Part shown: positions 55,559 through 63,989 of the stretch, in pieces | Layout of the letters: each line of letters opens with the position of its first letter | Numbering within the stretch: the first letter of the stretch is position 1 | NCBI RefSeq assembly: GCF_900142515.1 | Contig: NZ_FRBC01000005.1 | Span: forward strand, 50,055-114,054 | Length of the DNA stretch: 64,000 nt | Reading direction: 5' to 3' | From: Pseudoselenomonas ruminantium | Lineage (GTDB): Bacteria > Bacillota > Negativicutes > Selenomonadales > Selenomonadaceae | Notes under the pieces: generated by a model | What the model saw: only the letters and a program-made list of their open reading frames with translations | Told to the model about the DNA's origin: nothing | Databases searched by the model: none | Position numbers and translations under genes: made by a program

Positions 55559-57439
55559 TTATTGCAACAGGTTCAGTACGTTGCTGCTGTTCTGGTTGGA
55601 CTGGGCCAGCATGGATTGGGCGGATTGGGTGAGGATATTGTATTTGGCGTGTTCCATCATGGTTTTGGCCATGTCGGCATCCCGGATGGTGGATTCGGAG
55701 GCCTGCGTGTTTTCGCTGGCGGTGGTGAGGTTGGTGATGGTGTAGGAGAGCTCCGTCTGATAGGCACCCATGCGGGTGTTTTCGTTGAGGCTGTAGCCGA
55801 TAGCATTGTCAATGGCAGAAATGGCATTGACTGCCGCTTCGCGGGGATTAACAGGCAAGGGATCGATTCCCAGCGTGCCGGTGTCCATGCTGTTGATGAT
55901 AACCCGCAGGTTTTGATTGGCCTTGGTGCCGGTATGGATGACAAGGCCATGGAGTTTTTCACCATTGTTGTCAGCGGCGGCAGGACTAGTATATTCAAAA
56001 ACTTGGGAATTGGGATATTGACTGGGATTAGCAATATAACTATGGCCGCTAGGGTTATAGGCAGTTCCGTTTATGGTGGCTGGGGCGGTGATGGTAGTAC
56101 CACTGGTATTATTATTCATGGTAAAATTTCCGACGGAGGCTATGGAAGGTTTGCAAGCCAGGAAGATATAGTCGGCATTGATATTGATGGCACCATTGGA
56201 GCCATTGTAATTGCCGATGACGGTGCCATTTCCATCATAGTTTCCAGTTTTGCCATAGAGACGATGGGCATTTATGGTGATATTGCCCACGCTTCCGCCG
56301 GGGGAAGCTCCGATACCGTTGCCATTGCGTGTGCCTAAACGAATCTCTCCTACGTTATTGAATGTGATATTGCCGATATGTCCGCCCCGACCGGCGCCAA
56401 CGCAGGGCCCTTCCTCACATCCTGATTGAAAATAAGATAGATTGTTGATGGTAAGGTCACCGGATAAAGATTCGCCCTGATTTGAGCCAATAACCGCTGC
56501 ATGACAGTTACCAGGACCAACATCGGTAAGGTTGGCTATAAGGGAACTATTGGCACCTATGCCATTTATGGTTAGTCCATCCCCAATATTTATGGCAGCG
56601 GAGTTTTCGCGATTTGTAAGAGTAGCGCCTTGATTATTGCAATTCCCGCCAAATATTTGTACAGAATTGCAGATGTTCAGGGTATTGTTACTTCCTTGGA
56701 ATTGTATGACATTACATTTTCCCTGGGCATACAGGCTATTGCTTGTATCATTGTCGTTATGTATGGTTATGTCATCCAGCCATACATTTGTTCCCCCGCT
56801 TGAAGATGTTTTTATAGCTATTGCGGTCAAGGTAGCTCCGGCAGTTTCAGAGACGAATTTGACGTTTTTGGCGGTGATGTTTATATGTCCGTGGTAATTG
56901 CTGGAAATGCTGTATACGCCGTCTCTGGTGATATTATAATCGTAAGTCCCAGCGCCAATCAGTGTAGGGGTGCCGGTGGGGCCATTATTGGTGCTGACGT
57001 CCTGGGGGATACCGTAGTTGCCATTTAAAAGCAGTCTTCCATTGTAGTTGGTAGTGGCGGCAATATCGTCAATGGTTTCCAGTCGGCTGTTGACTTCCTT
57101 CTGTATGGTTTCCCTGTCCAAATCGGTATTATGGTCATTGGCGGCATTGAGGGCCAGTTCTTTGAGGCTCCTCAGGTTGTCGATGATGTCCTGGATGCCG
57201 CCTTCAGCGGTTTTGATGAGGCTGGTGCCGGTCTGGGCGTTGGCAATGTCCTGTTCCAAGCCCCGGATCTGCACGCGCATCTTCTCGGAAATAGAGTATT
57301 CAGAAGCGCCATCGCCGGCACCGCCAATCCTTACTCCGGTGGCGGCCTGCTGGGAGGCTTTTTCCAGCTTGCTGTTGTTCTTGCGCATTTCGCCTAAAGC
57401 CATTTGGGCGGAAGAATTGTTGTTGATGATCATGGCCAT
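55559..57439 (-). CDS. fliC: Flagellin with a large atypical central domain
   Basis: A 626-residue filament protein. The D0/D1 ends are normal: AMIINNNSSAQMALGEMRKN to about residue 140, and MGAYQTELSYTITNLTTASE to NVLNLLQ at the end. Between about 150 and 520 lies an insert not found in common flagellins, with repeated units of GNITINA, GNITFNN and GSVGNITI around GIGA and GAGRGGH phrases, like a right-handed beta-helix in surface adhesins. The insert contains several Cys, unusual for exported flagellins, and its DNA is lower in GC. RBS AAGGAGG. A sigma-28-like promoter lies upstream. Confidence 0.92.
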   Translation of the reverse strand: MAMIINNNSSAQMALGEMRKNNSKLEKASQQAATGVRIGGAGDGASEYSISEKMRVQIRGLEQDIANAQTGTSLIKTAEGGIQDIIDNLRSLKELALNAANDHNTDLDRETIQKEVNSRLETIDDIAATTNYNGRLLLNGNYGIPQDVSTNNGPTGTPTLIGAGTYDYNITRDGVYSISSNYHGHINITAKNVKFVSETAGATLTAIAIKTSSSGGTNVWLDDITIHNDNDTSNSLYAQGKCNVIQFQGSNNTLNICNSVQIFGGNCNNQGATLTNRENSAAINIGDGLTINGIGANSSLIANLTDVGPGNCHAAVIGSNQGESLSGDLTINNLSYFQSGCEEGPCVGAGRGGHIGNITFNNVGEIRLGTRNGNGIGASPGGSVGNITINAHRLYGKTGNYDGNGTVIGNYNGSNGAININADYIFLACKPSIASVGNFTMNNNTSGTTITAPATINGTAYNPSGHSYIANPSQYPNSQVFEYTSPAAADNNGEKLHGLVIHTGTKANQNLRVIINSMDTGTLGIDPLPVNPREAAVNAISAIDNAIGYSLNENTRMGAYQTELSYTITNLTTASENTQASESTIRDADMAKTMMEHAKYNILTQSAQSMLAQSNQNSSNVLNLLQ

Positions 57440-57477
57440 GATGAATTCCTCCTTGAAAGCATATCTCTTCTATATGA

Positions 57478-57504
57478 TTATCGTAGGATTTGGTGGGGAA
57501 TTAA
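57478..57504 (-). promoter_or_regulatory. Sigma-28-like promoter of flagellin
   Basis: Minus-strand TTAATTCC (57497-57504), 11-bp spacer, TACGATAA (57478-57485), close to the flagellar consensus TAAAGTTT-N11-GCCGATAA, especially in the -10 (CGATAA). Confidence 0.6.
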
Positions 57505-57562
57505 GGGGGGTGCGTGCGGACAAACTTTTTTAAAAAAACTTGAAAAAAATATAAAAAAGGTG

Positions 57563-57591
57563 TTGACAGATGGTATGGATATGCGTATAAT
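57563..57591 (+). promoter_or_regulatory. Consensus promoter of the tRNA cluster
   Basis: TTGACA (57563-57568), 17-bp spacer, TATAAT (57586-57591). A perfect match to the sigma-70 consensus. Confidence 0.9.
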
Positions 57592-57655
57592 AGTTTTTGT
57601 CAGTCAGCGAGACACAGAAAAAACTTCTGAATCGCTGGTGATGAAAAAACAAAAT

Positions 57656-57731
<76 letters not shown>

Positions 57732-57759
57732 TAATGCGGGAAAGAATTGAGTAAAATTT

Positions 57760-57836
57760 GGGCCTATAGCTCAGTTGGTTAGAGCAACCGGCTCATAACC
57801 GGTCGGTCCTTGGTTCGAGTCCAAGTGGGCCCACCA
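57760..57836 (+). tRNA. tRNA with anticodon CAT, probably tRNA-Ile2 (lysidine-modified)
   Basis: Acceptor GGGCCTA with TGGGCCC, loop CTCATAA, encoded CCA. The body (TAGCTCAGTTGGTTAGAGC, ACCGGCTCATAACCGGT) is closer to bacterial tRNA-Ile2 than to elongator tRNA-Met, so C34 should become lysidine. tRNA-Met remains possible. Confidence 0.85.
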
Positions 57837-57860
57837 CTTACAAGAAACTTCAATATACAT

Positions 57861-57938
57861 GACTCAGTAGCTCAGTTGGATTAGAGTATTTGACTACGAA
57901 TCAAAGGGTCGGGGGTTCGAGTCCCTCCTGGGTCACCA
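57861..57938 (+). tRNA. tRNA-Arg (anticodon ACG)
   Basis: Acceptor GACTCAG with CTGGGTC, loop CTACGAA giving ACG (inosine at position 34 expected), encoded CCA. The variable-length D-loop makes it 78 nt. Confidence 0.95.
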
Positions 57939-57944
57939 TTTTAT

Positions 57945-58030
57945 GGGTAGGTGGCCGAGTGGTTAAAGGCAACAGACTGTAAATCTGTCATCTTCGGATT
58001 ACGATGGTTCGAATCCATCCCTGCCCACCA
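57945..58030 (+). tRNA. tRNA-Tyr (anticodon GTA)
   Basis: A class II tRNA of 86 nt with a long variable arm (CATCTTCGGATTACG), acceptor GGGTAGG with CCTGCCC, loop CTGTAAA and encoded CCA. Confidence 0.95.
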
Positions 58031-58043
58031 CTTGAAAGGCACA

Positions 58044-58070
58044 GCGTCGCGAAAGCGGCGCTTTTTCTTT
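58044..58070 (+). terminator. Terminator of the tRNA cluster
   Basis: A 7-bp GC stem with GAAA loop (58044-58050 with 58055-58061) followed by TTTTTCTTTT. Confidence 0.9.
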
Positions 58071-58204
58071 TGTCTGGATCGTGTTTGCCGTCAATACGTC
58101 TGATATGAAAGACTTGCGTTTCGTTTGACGAAAAGTTGTGAAGTTTGTTAAAATAAAAGAAGTGTATACATATAGATGTGGATAAAACAAGTGAGGTGGT
58201 TCTA

Positions 58205-58870
58205 TTGCGGAAGCAAATGTTCTTGTTATTGTCATTTACTCTGGTATGTATGTTTTTTACGGCTGCCCCTGCGGCGGCATCCATATTAGTGAAAGAAGGT
58301 TCTCACGGTGAAGCTGTGCGCCATGTGCAGGAATTGTTGATCGAACAGGGGTTTCTCGAAGGAGAGGCTGACGGGGCTTGCGGCCCGCAGACGGTAGCGG
58401 CGATTGAGAAATTCCAGGAATCACGAGGGCTGACGGTGGACGGTGTCTGCGGTGATGGCACTTATTATTATCTTTCCGGGGGGCAGACTTATGAATCTGC
58501 CGAAGAACCGGAGGCGGAAGCTGGTGCAGGCGAAGCTGAAGGGGCAGAAACGCAGTCGGCAGAAGCCGAGTCCGATGGTTCGATCCCTCAGGGCTGGGCC
58601 ATGTATGTATCGGCTACGGGCTACAGTGCCTATGATCCTGGCAATAGCAGGCATACGGCCAGCGGCACGCTGGTGCGGCATGGCGTGATTGCGGTGGACC
58701 CGGATGTGATCCCGCTGGGAACAAAGGTTTTCATTCCCGGTTATGGCCGGGCTGTTGCGGAAGATATTGGCGGTGATATCAAAGGCCATAGGATCGATGT
58801 GGCGTTTGACAGCCGTGAAGAAGCTCTGATGTTTGGGCGCAGGGATTTGGAAATCATCATAATTGAATAG
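58205..58870 (+). CDS. Exported peptidoglycan-binding protein with 3D domain
   Basis: A 221-residue protein: signal peptide (to AAPAAAS), a peptidoglycan-binding_1 domain (about residues 28-85: GEAVRHVQELLIEQGFLEG, GPQTVAAIEKFQ), an acidic Ala/Glu linker, and a C-terminal 3D domain (VSATGYSAYDPGNSRHTASG, IAVDPDVIPLGTKVFIPGYG, AEDIGGDIKGHRIDV) with the three Asp residues that give the name. Such domains belong to lytic transglycosylase-like cell-wall enzymes. The start is taken as TTG 58205 after GAGGTGG; GTG 58178 is less well placed. Confidence 0.85.
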   Translation: MRKQMFLLLSFTLVCMFFTAAPAAASILVKEGSHGEAVRHVQELLIEQGFLEGEADGACGPQTVAAIEKFQESRGLTVDGVCGDGTYYYLSGGQTYESAEEPEAEAGAGEAEGAETQSAEAESDGSIPQGWAMYVSATGYSAYDPGNSRHTASGTLVRHGVIAVDPDVIPLGTKVFIPGYGRAVAEDIGGDIKGHRIDVAFDSREEALMFGRRDLEIIIIE

Positions 58871-58883
58871 CGATTGATCTGGT

Positions 58884-58925
58884 TCCCCGGTTGTGAGGTT
58901 CTCTTGCAGCCGGGGATATTTTTAT
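58884..58925 (+). terminator. Intrinsic terminator
   Basis: TCCCCGG (58884-58890) with CCGGGGA (58910-58916), followed by TATTTTT. Confidence 0.7.
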
Positions 58926-59122
58926 GTCTGCGTGCAGGAGACCGCCTTATAATCGTTATAGTTTTTGTTTATTTGTGCAATGTATACATACATACATTAC
59001 AAAACGTCTACTTTTTACTGGAAATGACTTGTCAGTGTATACCCTCTATGCTATAATGATATATGAGATATGCAGTTATTGTTTTAATTTATAGGTCAAT
59101 TGACACAATAGGAGGGGTAAGT

Positions 59123-60088
59123 ATGAGTTTTGCGAGCTGGAAGAAAGCCCTGGTGGCAGGGTTGGCGGTTGTGGCCATGGCAGCGGTGTTTACCGGCTGT
59201 GGTGGTGACAATGCGGCAGAAAAGAAATTCTTGAATATCGGTACCGGCGGTACGGCAGGTACTTATTACCCCATTGGCGGTGCCATGGCGGAAGTCCTCA
59301 ACAAGGATATCCCGGGTATGAATGCCAGTGCGCAGAGCACGGGGGCTTCGGTAGCGAATATCAATATGCTGAAGGATGGTTCTGTGGATTTGGCTATCGT
59401 TCAGAATGATATTACCTATTATGCCGTGAACGGTACGGAAATGTTCAAGGACAAGAAGGTCGAAGGCCTCAAGGGTATCGCCACCCTTTATCCGGAAACC
59501 TGTCAGGCGGTGACGCTGGACAGCAGCGGCATCAAATCCATTGCGGACCTCAAGGGCAAGAAAGTGGCCGTAGGTGCGATGGGTTCCGGTGTTGAGGCGA
59601 ATGCCCGCCAGATTATGGAAGCTTATGGCATTACCTATAATGACATTCAGGTTCAGTACCTGTCCTTTGCGGAAGCAGCCAGCGCCCTCAAGGATGGCAA
59701 TATCGATGTGGCTTTCCTGACGGCTGGTTATCCGACCTCTGCTGTGCAGGATATCGCTTCCCAGCACAAAGTCCGCCTCCTGCCGGTGGATGCTGACAAG
59801 GCAGATGCACTGATTGCGAAGTATCCGTTCTACACCAAGACGAAGATCCCGGCTGGTACCTATGCCGGTTTTGATGAAGAAGTGCCGGCTGTATCCGTGA
59901 TGGCTATGCTGGTAGCGAATGATAAGGTGGATGACAAGCTGGGTTATGAGATCACCAAGGCTCTGTTCAAGAACCTTGACCGTATCCATGCCGCCCATTC
60001 TGCTGCTAAGGCAATCCTGAAGGAAAAGGCTTTGGAAGGTATGTCTCTGCCGGTCAATGCAGGGGCTGAGAAGTTCTTTAAAGAGTAA
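59123..60088 (+). CDS. TAXI-family TRAP transporter substrate-binding lipoprotein
   Basis: Periplasmic binding protein of a TRAP transporter. The 321-residue protein has a lipobox (VFTGC, Cys26), then the TAXI start NIGTGGTAGTYYPIGG. Further family features are STGASVANINML, AIVQNDI and GAMGSGVEANAR. Ligands of this group are often dicarboxylates or glutamate; not resolved here. ATG 59123 follows GGAGGGG. The matching fused permease is two genes downstream, with a partial terminator in between that may set higher binder than permease levels. Confidence 0.93.
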   Translation: MSFASWKKALVAGLAVVAMAAVFTGCGGDNAAEKKFLNIGTGGTAGTYYPIGGAMAEVLNKDIPGMNASAQSTGASVANINMLKDGSVDLAIVQNDITYYAVNGTEMFKDKKVEGLKGIATLYPETCQAVTLDSSGIKSIADLKGKKVAVGAMGSGVEANARQIMEAYGITYNDIQVQYLSFAEAASALKDGNIDVAFLTAGYPTSAVQDIASQHKVRLLPVDADKADALIAKYPFYTKTKIPAGTYAGFDEEVPAVSVMAMLVANDKVDDKLGYEITKALFKNLDRIHAAHSAAKAILKEKALEGMSLPVNAGAEKFFKE

Positions 60089-60102
60089 GACGGTTTGCGG
60101 AG

Positions 60103-60135
60103 GGGCTGTTGCACTGGGTGTGACAGCCCTTTTTT
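60103..60135 (+). terminator. Terminator between the TAXI gene and the DUF1850 gene
   Basis: GGGCTGT (60103-60109) with ACAGCCC (60123-60129), followed by TTTTTT. Confidence 0.8.
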
Positions 60136-60167
60136 AGGAGCTAGATTGTGTATTCAAGGTGATATTG

Positions 60168-60647
60168 TTGCAGAAAGAGTTTTTGCTGTGTGGATTGGGC
60201 TTGGTTCTGGCCTTGTGGCAGATCTTGACTTTGCCCTGTGTGGTGATGTGGGCCGGGGGACAGCGGCTTTATCTGGGTGAGGCTGCGGCTGGTTTCCCGT
60301 TGTCCCTGCGTTTCATCCATTCGGTGCAGAAGACGACTGTGGAGGAGTTTCTGGCGGTGGATGAGGACAGACATCATTTTGTACTGAAGGCAACGAAGTA
60401 TCAGTCATTCGGTGTGGGACTGCCCTTTGATGAGCATGAAGGTGAGTTTGTGCAGGAGGGGGATTATTACTGGCTGCGGGGACAGGATCGCAAGTTCCCG
60501 CGGCTGGACTTCCGGGTGGGAGTCGGCACGGAGCTCAGTATGAATTTGGGCGGAAAGAATTTTCCCCTGTATGAGGATTATAAACCAGGAACGTTGGTAT
60601 CGGTGGAGCTGATGCCGTTATGGAAAGGATTGGTTATGCATGAATGA
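60168..60647 (+). CDS. DUF1850 protein associated with the TAXI-TRAP permease
   Basis: A 159-residue protein with one N-terminal membrane segment or uncleaved signal. The signature SLRFIHSVQKTTVEEFLAVD is the DUF1850 mark, and such proteins are regularly encoded with TAXI-TRAP permeases. The function is unknown; a periplasmic accessory role is supposed. The start is uncertain: TTG 60168 fits the AAGGTG best, with TTG 60165 and GTG 60159 as alternatives. It overlaps the permease gene by 8 nt. Confidence 0.8.
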   Translation: MQKEFLLCGLGLVLALWQILTLPCVVMWAGGQRLYLGEAAAGFPLSLRFIHSVQKTTVEEFLAVDEDRHHFVLKATKYQSFGVGLPFDEHEGEFVQEGDYYWLRGQDRKFPRLDFRVGVGTELSMNLGGKNFPLYEDYKPGTLVSVELMPLWKGLVMHE

Positions 60648-62568
60648 ACATGATGCTAAACGGGCGCAGGCCGTACTGAAGGAGTTTGACAAAGAATCTG
60701 ACACGATGGAATACACGGGGCTGATGGCCAAGGTCGTGGCGTTCATCGCCATCGCGTTTTCCGTGTTTCAGCTCTATACGGCAACTTTCGGCGTGCTGGA
60801 TGCGCAATTGCAGCGCGGGATACATCTGGGCTTTGGTCTGTGCCTGGTGTATCTGCTCTATCCGACCCGGAAGGGATGGTCGCGGCACAAGATACACCCC
60901 TTCGATCTGTTGCTGGCGGTATTGGGGGCGGCAGCTCCGGGCTATATCGTCTATGAGTACCAGCATCTGGTCATGCGGGCAGGCATGGTGTCCGATGTGG
61001 ACTTGGCGGTAGGCCTGATCGGCATTGTGCTGGTCATTGAAGCGGCCCGCCGCGTGGTGGGCCTGCCCATGGTCTGCGTGGTGCTGGGCTTCCTGGCCTA
61101 TGCCTTTGCCGGTCCTTATATGCCGGGAGTTTTGGCGCACAGAGGATTGACGCTCTCCCAGCTGGTGGGCCATCTGTTCTATACGACGGAAGGTGTGTTC
61201 GGTATCCCCTTGGGTGTATCGTCCACGTTCATTTTCCTGTTCATCCTGTTCGGGGCTTATCTGGAGTCTACGGGGCTGGGCAAGTTCTTCATCGATCTGG
61301 CCAATTCCATTGCCGGCTGGGCCAGCGGCGGTCCGGCAAAAGTGGCGGTGTTGTCCTCGGGCCTCATGGGCACGGTGTCCGGCAGCTCGGTAGCCAACGT
61401 GGTTGGTACGGGCTCGCTGACCATTCCCATGATGAAGAAACTGGGCTATCATAAGAACTTTGCCGGGGCTGTTGAGGCGGCAGCTTCTACGGGGGGCCAG
61501 CTGATGCCGCCGGTCATGGGCGCAGCGGCCTTCCTGATGGCGGAGTTCGTGGGCGTGCCCTATATCGATATCGTCAAGGCGGCTGTCGTGCCGGCGCTCC
61601 TCTATTTCGCGGGCGTTTGGCTCGGTGTGCATTTTGAGGCCAAGCGCGGCAAATTGAAGGGCCTGCCTCGGGAGCAGCTGCCGCATTTCTTCACCCTGCT
61701 CAAAGAGCGCGGTCATCTGGCCCTGCCGCTGATCATCATCGTCTATCTGCTGGTTTCCGGCTATACGCCCATGCGGGCGGCGCTCGTGGCCATCGTGCTG
61801 GCGATTCTGTGTTCGGCACTTAGAAAATCCACGCGCATGCAGCCGATTGAAATCGTGCGGGGGCTGGAAAAGGGGGCGAAGAATGTATTGGGCGTTCTCG
61901 TGGCCTGTGCGGCAGCCGGTATTATCATCGGTGTGGTCACCAAGACCGGCGTGGGCCTGAAACTGGCTTCGGGGCTTTTGACCCTTTCCGGCGGTTTGCT
62001 GCTGCCGACCATGTTCTTCACGATGATTACGGCCATCCTGCTGGGCATGGGCGTGCCGACAACGGCTAACTACGTCATCACCTCTACCATTGCGGCACCG
62101 GCGCTGGTGCAGATGGGGGTACCGGTGCTGGCGGCCCATATGTTCGTGTTCTACTTCGGCATCATCGCTGATGTTACGCCGCCGGTGGCATTGGCTGCCT
62201 ATGCCGGTTCCGGCATCAGCGGCGGCAATGCCTTGAAGACCGGTGTCAACGCCTCGAAACTGGCGATTGCGGCCTTCATCATCCCGTATATCTTCGTGAT
62301 GTCACCGGTGCTGCTGATGATGAGCGGCACCGTGCCGGAACTCCTGTTGTCCACCGTTACGGCTTTGGGCGGCATGGTGGCCATCAGCTCGGCGCTGATC
62401 GGCTATCTGGCCGCCGATTGCAGGCTGGCAGAGCGCCTGATCCTCGTGGTTGCCGGCCTGCTGATGATCCAGCCGGGTCTCGTCACCGACGTCATCGGGC
62501 TGGCTCTCTTTGTCCTGATTCTGGCCGGACAGCTCAAACGCCGTCCGAAAGCTGCAGCCATGAATTGA
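60640..62568 (+). CDS. TRAP transporter permease, fused DctQ-DctM (TAXI type)
   Basis: A 642-residue membrane protein combining the small four-helix and large twelve-helix TRAP subunits. The small part (about 30-170) runs into the large part, which has the family regions GVSSTFIFLFILFGAYLE, GTVSGSSVANVVGTG and MGMGVPTTANYVITST-like segments with PPVALAAYAGSGISGGN. Sodium- or proton-driven uptake is expected. The last 80 residues are hydrophobic as in DUF3394-ended permeases. It is translationally coupled to the DUF1850 gene. Confidence 0.94.
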   Translation: MNEHDAKRAQAVLKEFDKESDTMEYTGLMAKVVAFIAIAFSVFQLYTATFGVLDAQLQRGIHLGFGLCLVYLLYPTRKGWSRHKIHPFDLLLAVLGAAAPGYIVYEYQHLVMRAGMVSDVDLAVGLIGIVLVIEAARRVVGLPMVCVVLGFLAYAFAGPYMPGVLAHRGLTLSQLVGHLFYTTEGVFGIPLGVSSTFIFLFILFGAYLESTGLGKFFIDLANSIAGWASGGPAKVAVLSSGLMGTVSGSSVANVVGTGSLTIPMMKKLGYHKNFAGAVEAAASTGGQLMPPVMGAAAFLMAEFVGVPYIDIVKAAVVPALLYFAGVWLGVHFEAKRGKLKGLPREQLPHFFTLLKERGHLALPLIIIVYLLVSGYTPMRAALVAIVLAILCSALRKSTRMQPIEIVRGLEKGAKNVLGVLVACAAAGIIIGVVTKTGVGLKLASGLLTLSGGLLLPTMFFTMITAILLGMGVPTTANYVITSTIAAPALVQMGVPVLAAHMFVFYFGIIADVTPPVALAAYAGSGISGGNALKTGVNASKLAIAAFIIPYIFVMSPVLLMMSGTVPELLLSTVTALGGMVAISSALIGYLAADCRLAERLILVVAGLLMIQPGLVTDVIGLALFVLILAGQLKRRPKAAAMN

Positions 62569-62583
62569 ATCCATTGTAAAAAT

Positions 62584-62614
62584 AGCTGCCCCCTTGAAGG
62601 GGGCAGCTTTTTTA
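62584..62614 (+). terminator. Terminator of the TRAP operon
   Basis: A perfect 10-bp stem (62584-62593 with 62599-62608) followed by TTTTTT. Confidence 0.9.
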
Positions 62615-62676
62615 CTTTTTTTGTATTTGGTGATTGTGTATAATATAGATGAGAGCTTTGAAAAGGGGGGAGAAGC

Positions 62677-63561
62677 ATGGCGGTAAAAGCACCGGTGGCA
62701 CCTGTGCCGCCAACTCCGCCGGCGGTGCCGGGGGGCACGCTGCAGAATGGCGGCTCGGTGCAGGAATCCACTGTACCCAAGGACAAGACCCAGACCCATG
62801 ATGAGCGGACGGAAGATCAGGCCCGGCAGTCTGTCGCCAAGGGAAACGGTGCCCTGTCCAAGACGACCCAGTCGCGGCCGGAAAAAGAACAAAAGCCGAA
62901 ACAGGTGGATGCCAGCGGCGGTGCCTCGCAGGCAGACCAGCAACCCCGGACCGTGGTGGTGCAGAATGGCCTGCAGCAGGAAAATCCCCAGCAGGAAGCT
63001 CTGGCTGATGCCAAGGCTGCCGCAAACACCCAAAGCCAGACCCGGCAGCAGGATCACGGCTGGGAGCAGTTCGCCTCTCACGGGGCGCTCTTTTGGGGCG
63101 GCGTGCTGCTCCTGATGAGTGCAGTGGTCTGGTTCGGCATCCGCAAGCTCATGGGGCGCAAGGAAGGGCGGAGTGGGAGCCTGTCCATGGCGGATATTGA
63201 CGGTGCTGCCGCACCTGTGCCCCTGCCAGACCAAGGGAAAAAGCCGGTCCGGGCGCCCAAAAAACGGGAACAGGTGGAGACCTTTGCAGAACTGCGGGGC
63301 ATGACCCCGGACGAGGTGCTGGCCAAGATCGCCCATGACGAGGAACAGGAAGCCTTGCGGGAAATGCGGCAGGCAAGGGCCGAAGCCAAGGAACGCCTGC
63401 AAAAAGCAGGCCGCATCCCTGTGAATCCCAATCCTCCCACCAAGGCGGCCAGACAATACCGGGAACAGGTAACGGCAGATATGCCTAAGGAAAAAGCAAA
63501 GCCTTTGAAGCCGGTCCGGCAAGCCAAAGAGGAAGAAAAACGGTTTGAAGTGAGAATATAA
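62677..63561 (+). CDS. Low-complexity protein with one membrane segment, unknown function
   Basis: A 294-residue protein without a recognisable family. Residues 1-125 are rich in Pro, Gln, Lys and Ser and probably disordered; a single hydrophobic segment (GALFWGGVLLLMSAVVWFG, about 135-153) follows, then a charged helical tail (EEQEALREMRQARAEAKERL) likely in the cytosol. No signal peptide is seen. The ferredoxin gene starts at its stop (TAATG), so the two are coupled, suggesting a membrane-linked redox partner, which is inference. Confidence 0.75.
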   Translation: MAVKAPVAPVPPTPPAVPGGTLQNGGSVQESTVPKDKTQTHDERTEDQARQSVAKGNGALSKTTQSRPEKEQKPKQVDASGGASQADQQPRTVVVQNGLQQENPQQEALADAKAAANTQSQTRQQDHGWEQFASHGALFWGGVLLLMSAVVWFGIRKLMGRKEGRSGSLSMADIDGAAAPVPLPDQGKKPVRAPKKREQVETFAELRGMTPDEVLAKIAHDEEQEALREMRQARAEAKERLQKAGRIPVNPNPPTKAARQYREQVTADMPKEKAKPLKPVRQAKEEEKRFEVRI

Positions 63562-63746
63562 TGAAGGGATATGTGGACAAGAACATTTGTGTGGCCTGCG
63601 GTATGTGTGCAGATGGCTGCCCAGAGGGCTTCCGTATGGGCGCGGACGGGCTGGCGGAAGGATTTCAGGATCTGCCCGCCGAGGCACTGGAGGATGCACA
63701 GCAGGTGGCGGCAGACTGCCCGGTAGGGGCGATCTTCATCAGCTGA
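63561..63746 (+). CDS. Ferredoxin with a single [4Fe-4S] cluster
   Basis: A 61-residue electron carrier. Cys10, Cys13 and Cys16 (CVACGMC) with Cys53 (DCPVGAIFI) form the cluster site; Cys20 is the fifth Cys often present in monocluster ferredoxins such as that of Thermotoga. The acidic middle is typical. Its ATG overlaps the stop of the preceding gene. Confidence 0.93.
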   Translation: MKGYVDKNICVACGMCADGCPEGFRMGADGLAEGFQDLPAEALEDAQQVAADCPVGAIFIS

Positions 63747-63777
63747 AAATTTTTTTGGAAAAAATTTCAAAAAACGC

Positions 63778-63806
63778 TTGACAGTTTATAGGTCTGCCGC
63801 TATAAT
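63778..63806 (+). promoter_or_regulatory. Consensus promoter of tRNA-Gln
   Basis: TTGACA (63778-63783), 17-bp spacer, TATAAT (63801-63806). Confidence 0.9.
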
Positions 63807-63841
63807 ATTTATTGTTGATAGCGCACAAGCGTTAAAGACAC

Positions 63842-63917
63842 AGGGGTATCGCCAAGTTGGTAAGGCACGGGTCTCTGAATCCCGCATGCGTTGGTTCGAG
63901 TCCAGCTACCCCTGCCA
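63842..63917 (+). tRNA. tRNA-Gln (anticodon CTG)
   Basis: Acceptor AGGGGTA with TACCCCT, anticodon loop CTCTGAA giving CTG, discriminator G, encoded CCA. The anticodon stem has a T-T mismatch at its loop-closing pair (CGGGT with TCCCG). Confidence 0.9.
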
Positions 63918-63929
63918 TTTGAAAATACA

Positions 63930-63955
63930 GCGTCGCCATAGGCGGCGCTTTTTTG
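63930..63955 (+). terminator. Terminator of tRNA-Gln
   Basis: An 8-bp stem (63930-63937 with 63941-63948, one G-T pair) followed by TTTTTT. Confidence 0.85.
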
Positions 63956-63989
63956 TATATATAAGAGAGAATTTAGGGAGGATGAGAAG

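Noticed and set aside
57760-57836. Elongator tRNA-Met
   Set aside because: The anticodon is CAT but the body and loop CTCATAA fit lysidine-type tRNA-Ile2 better. Not fully excluded.
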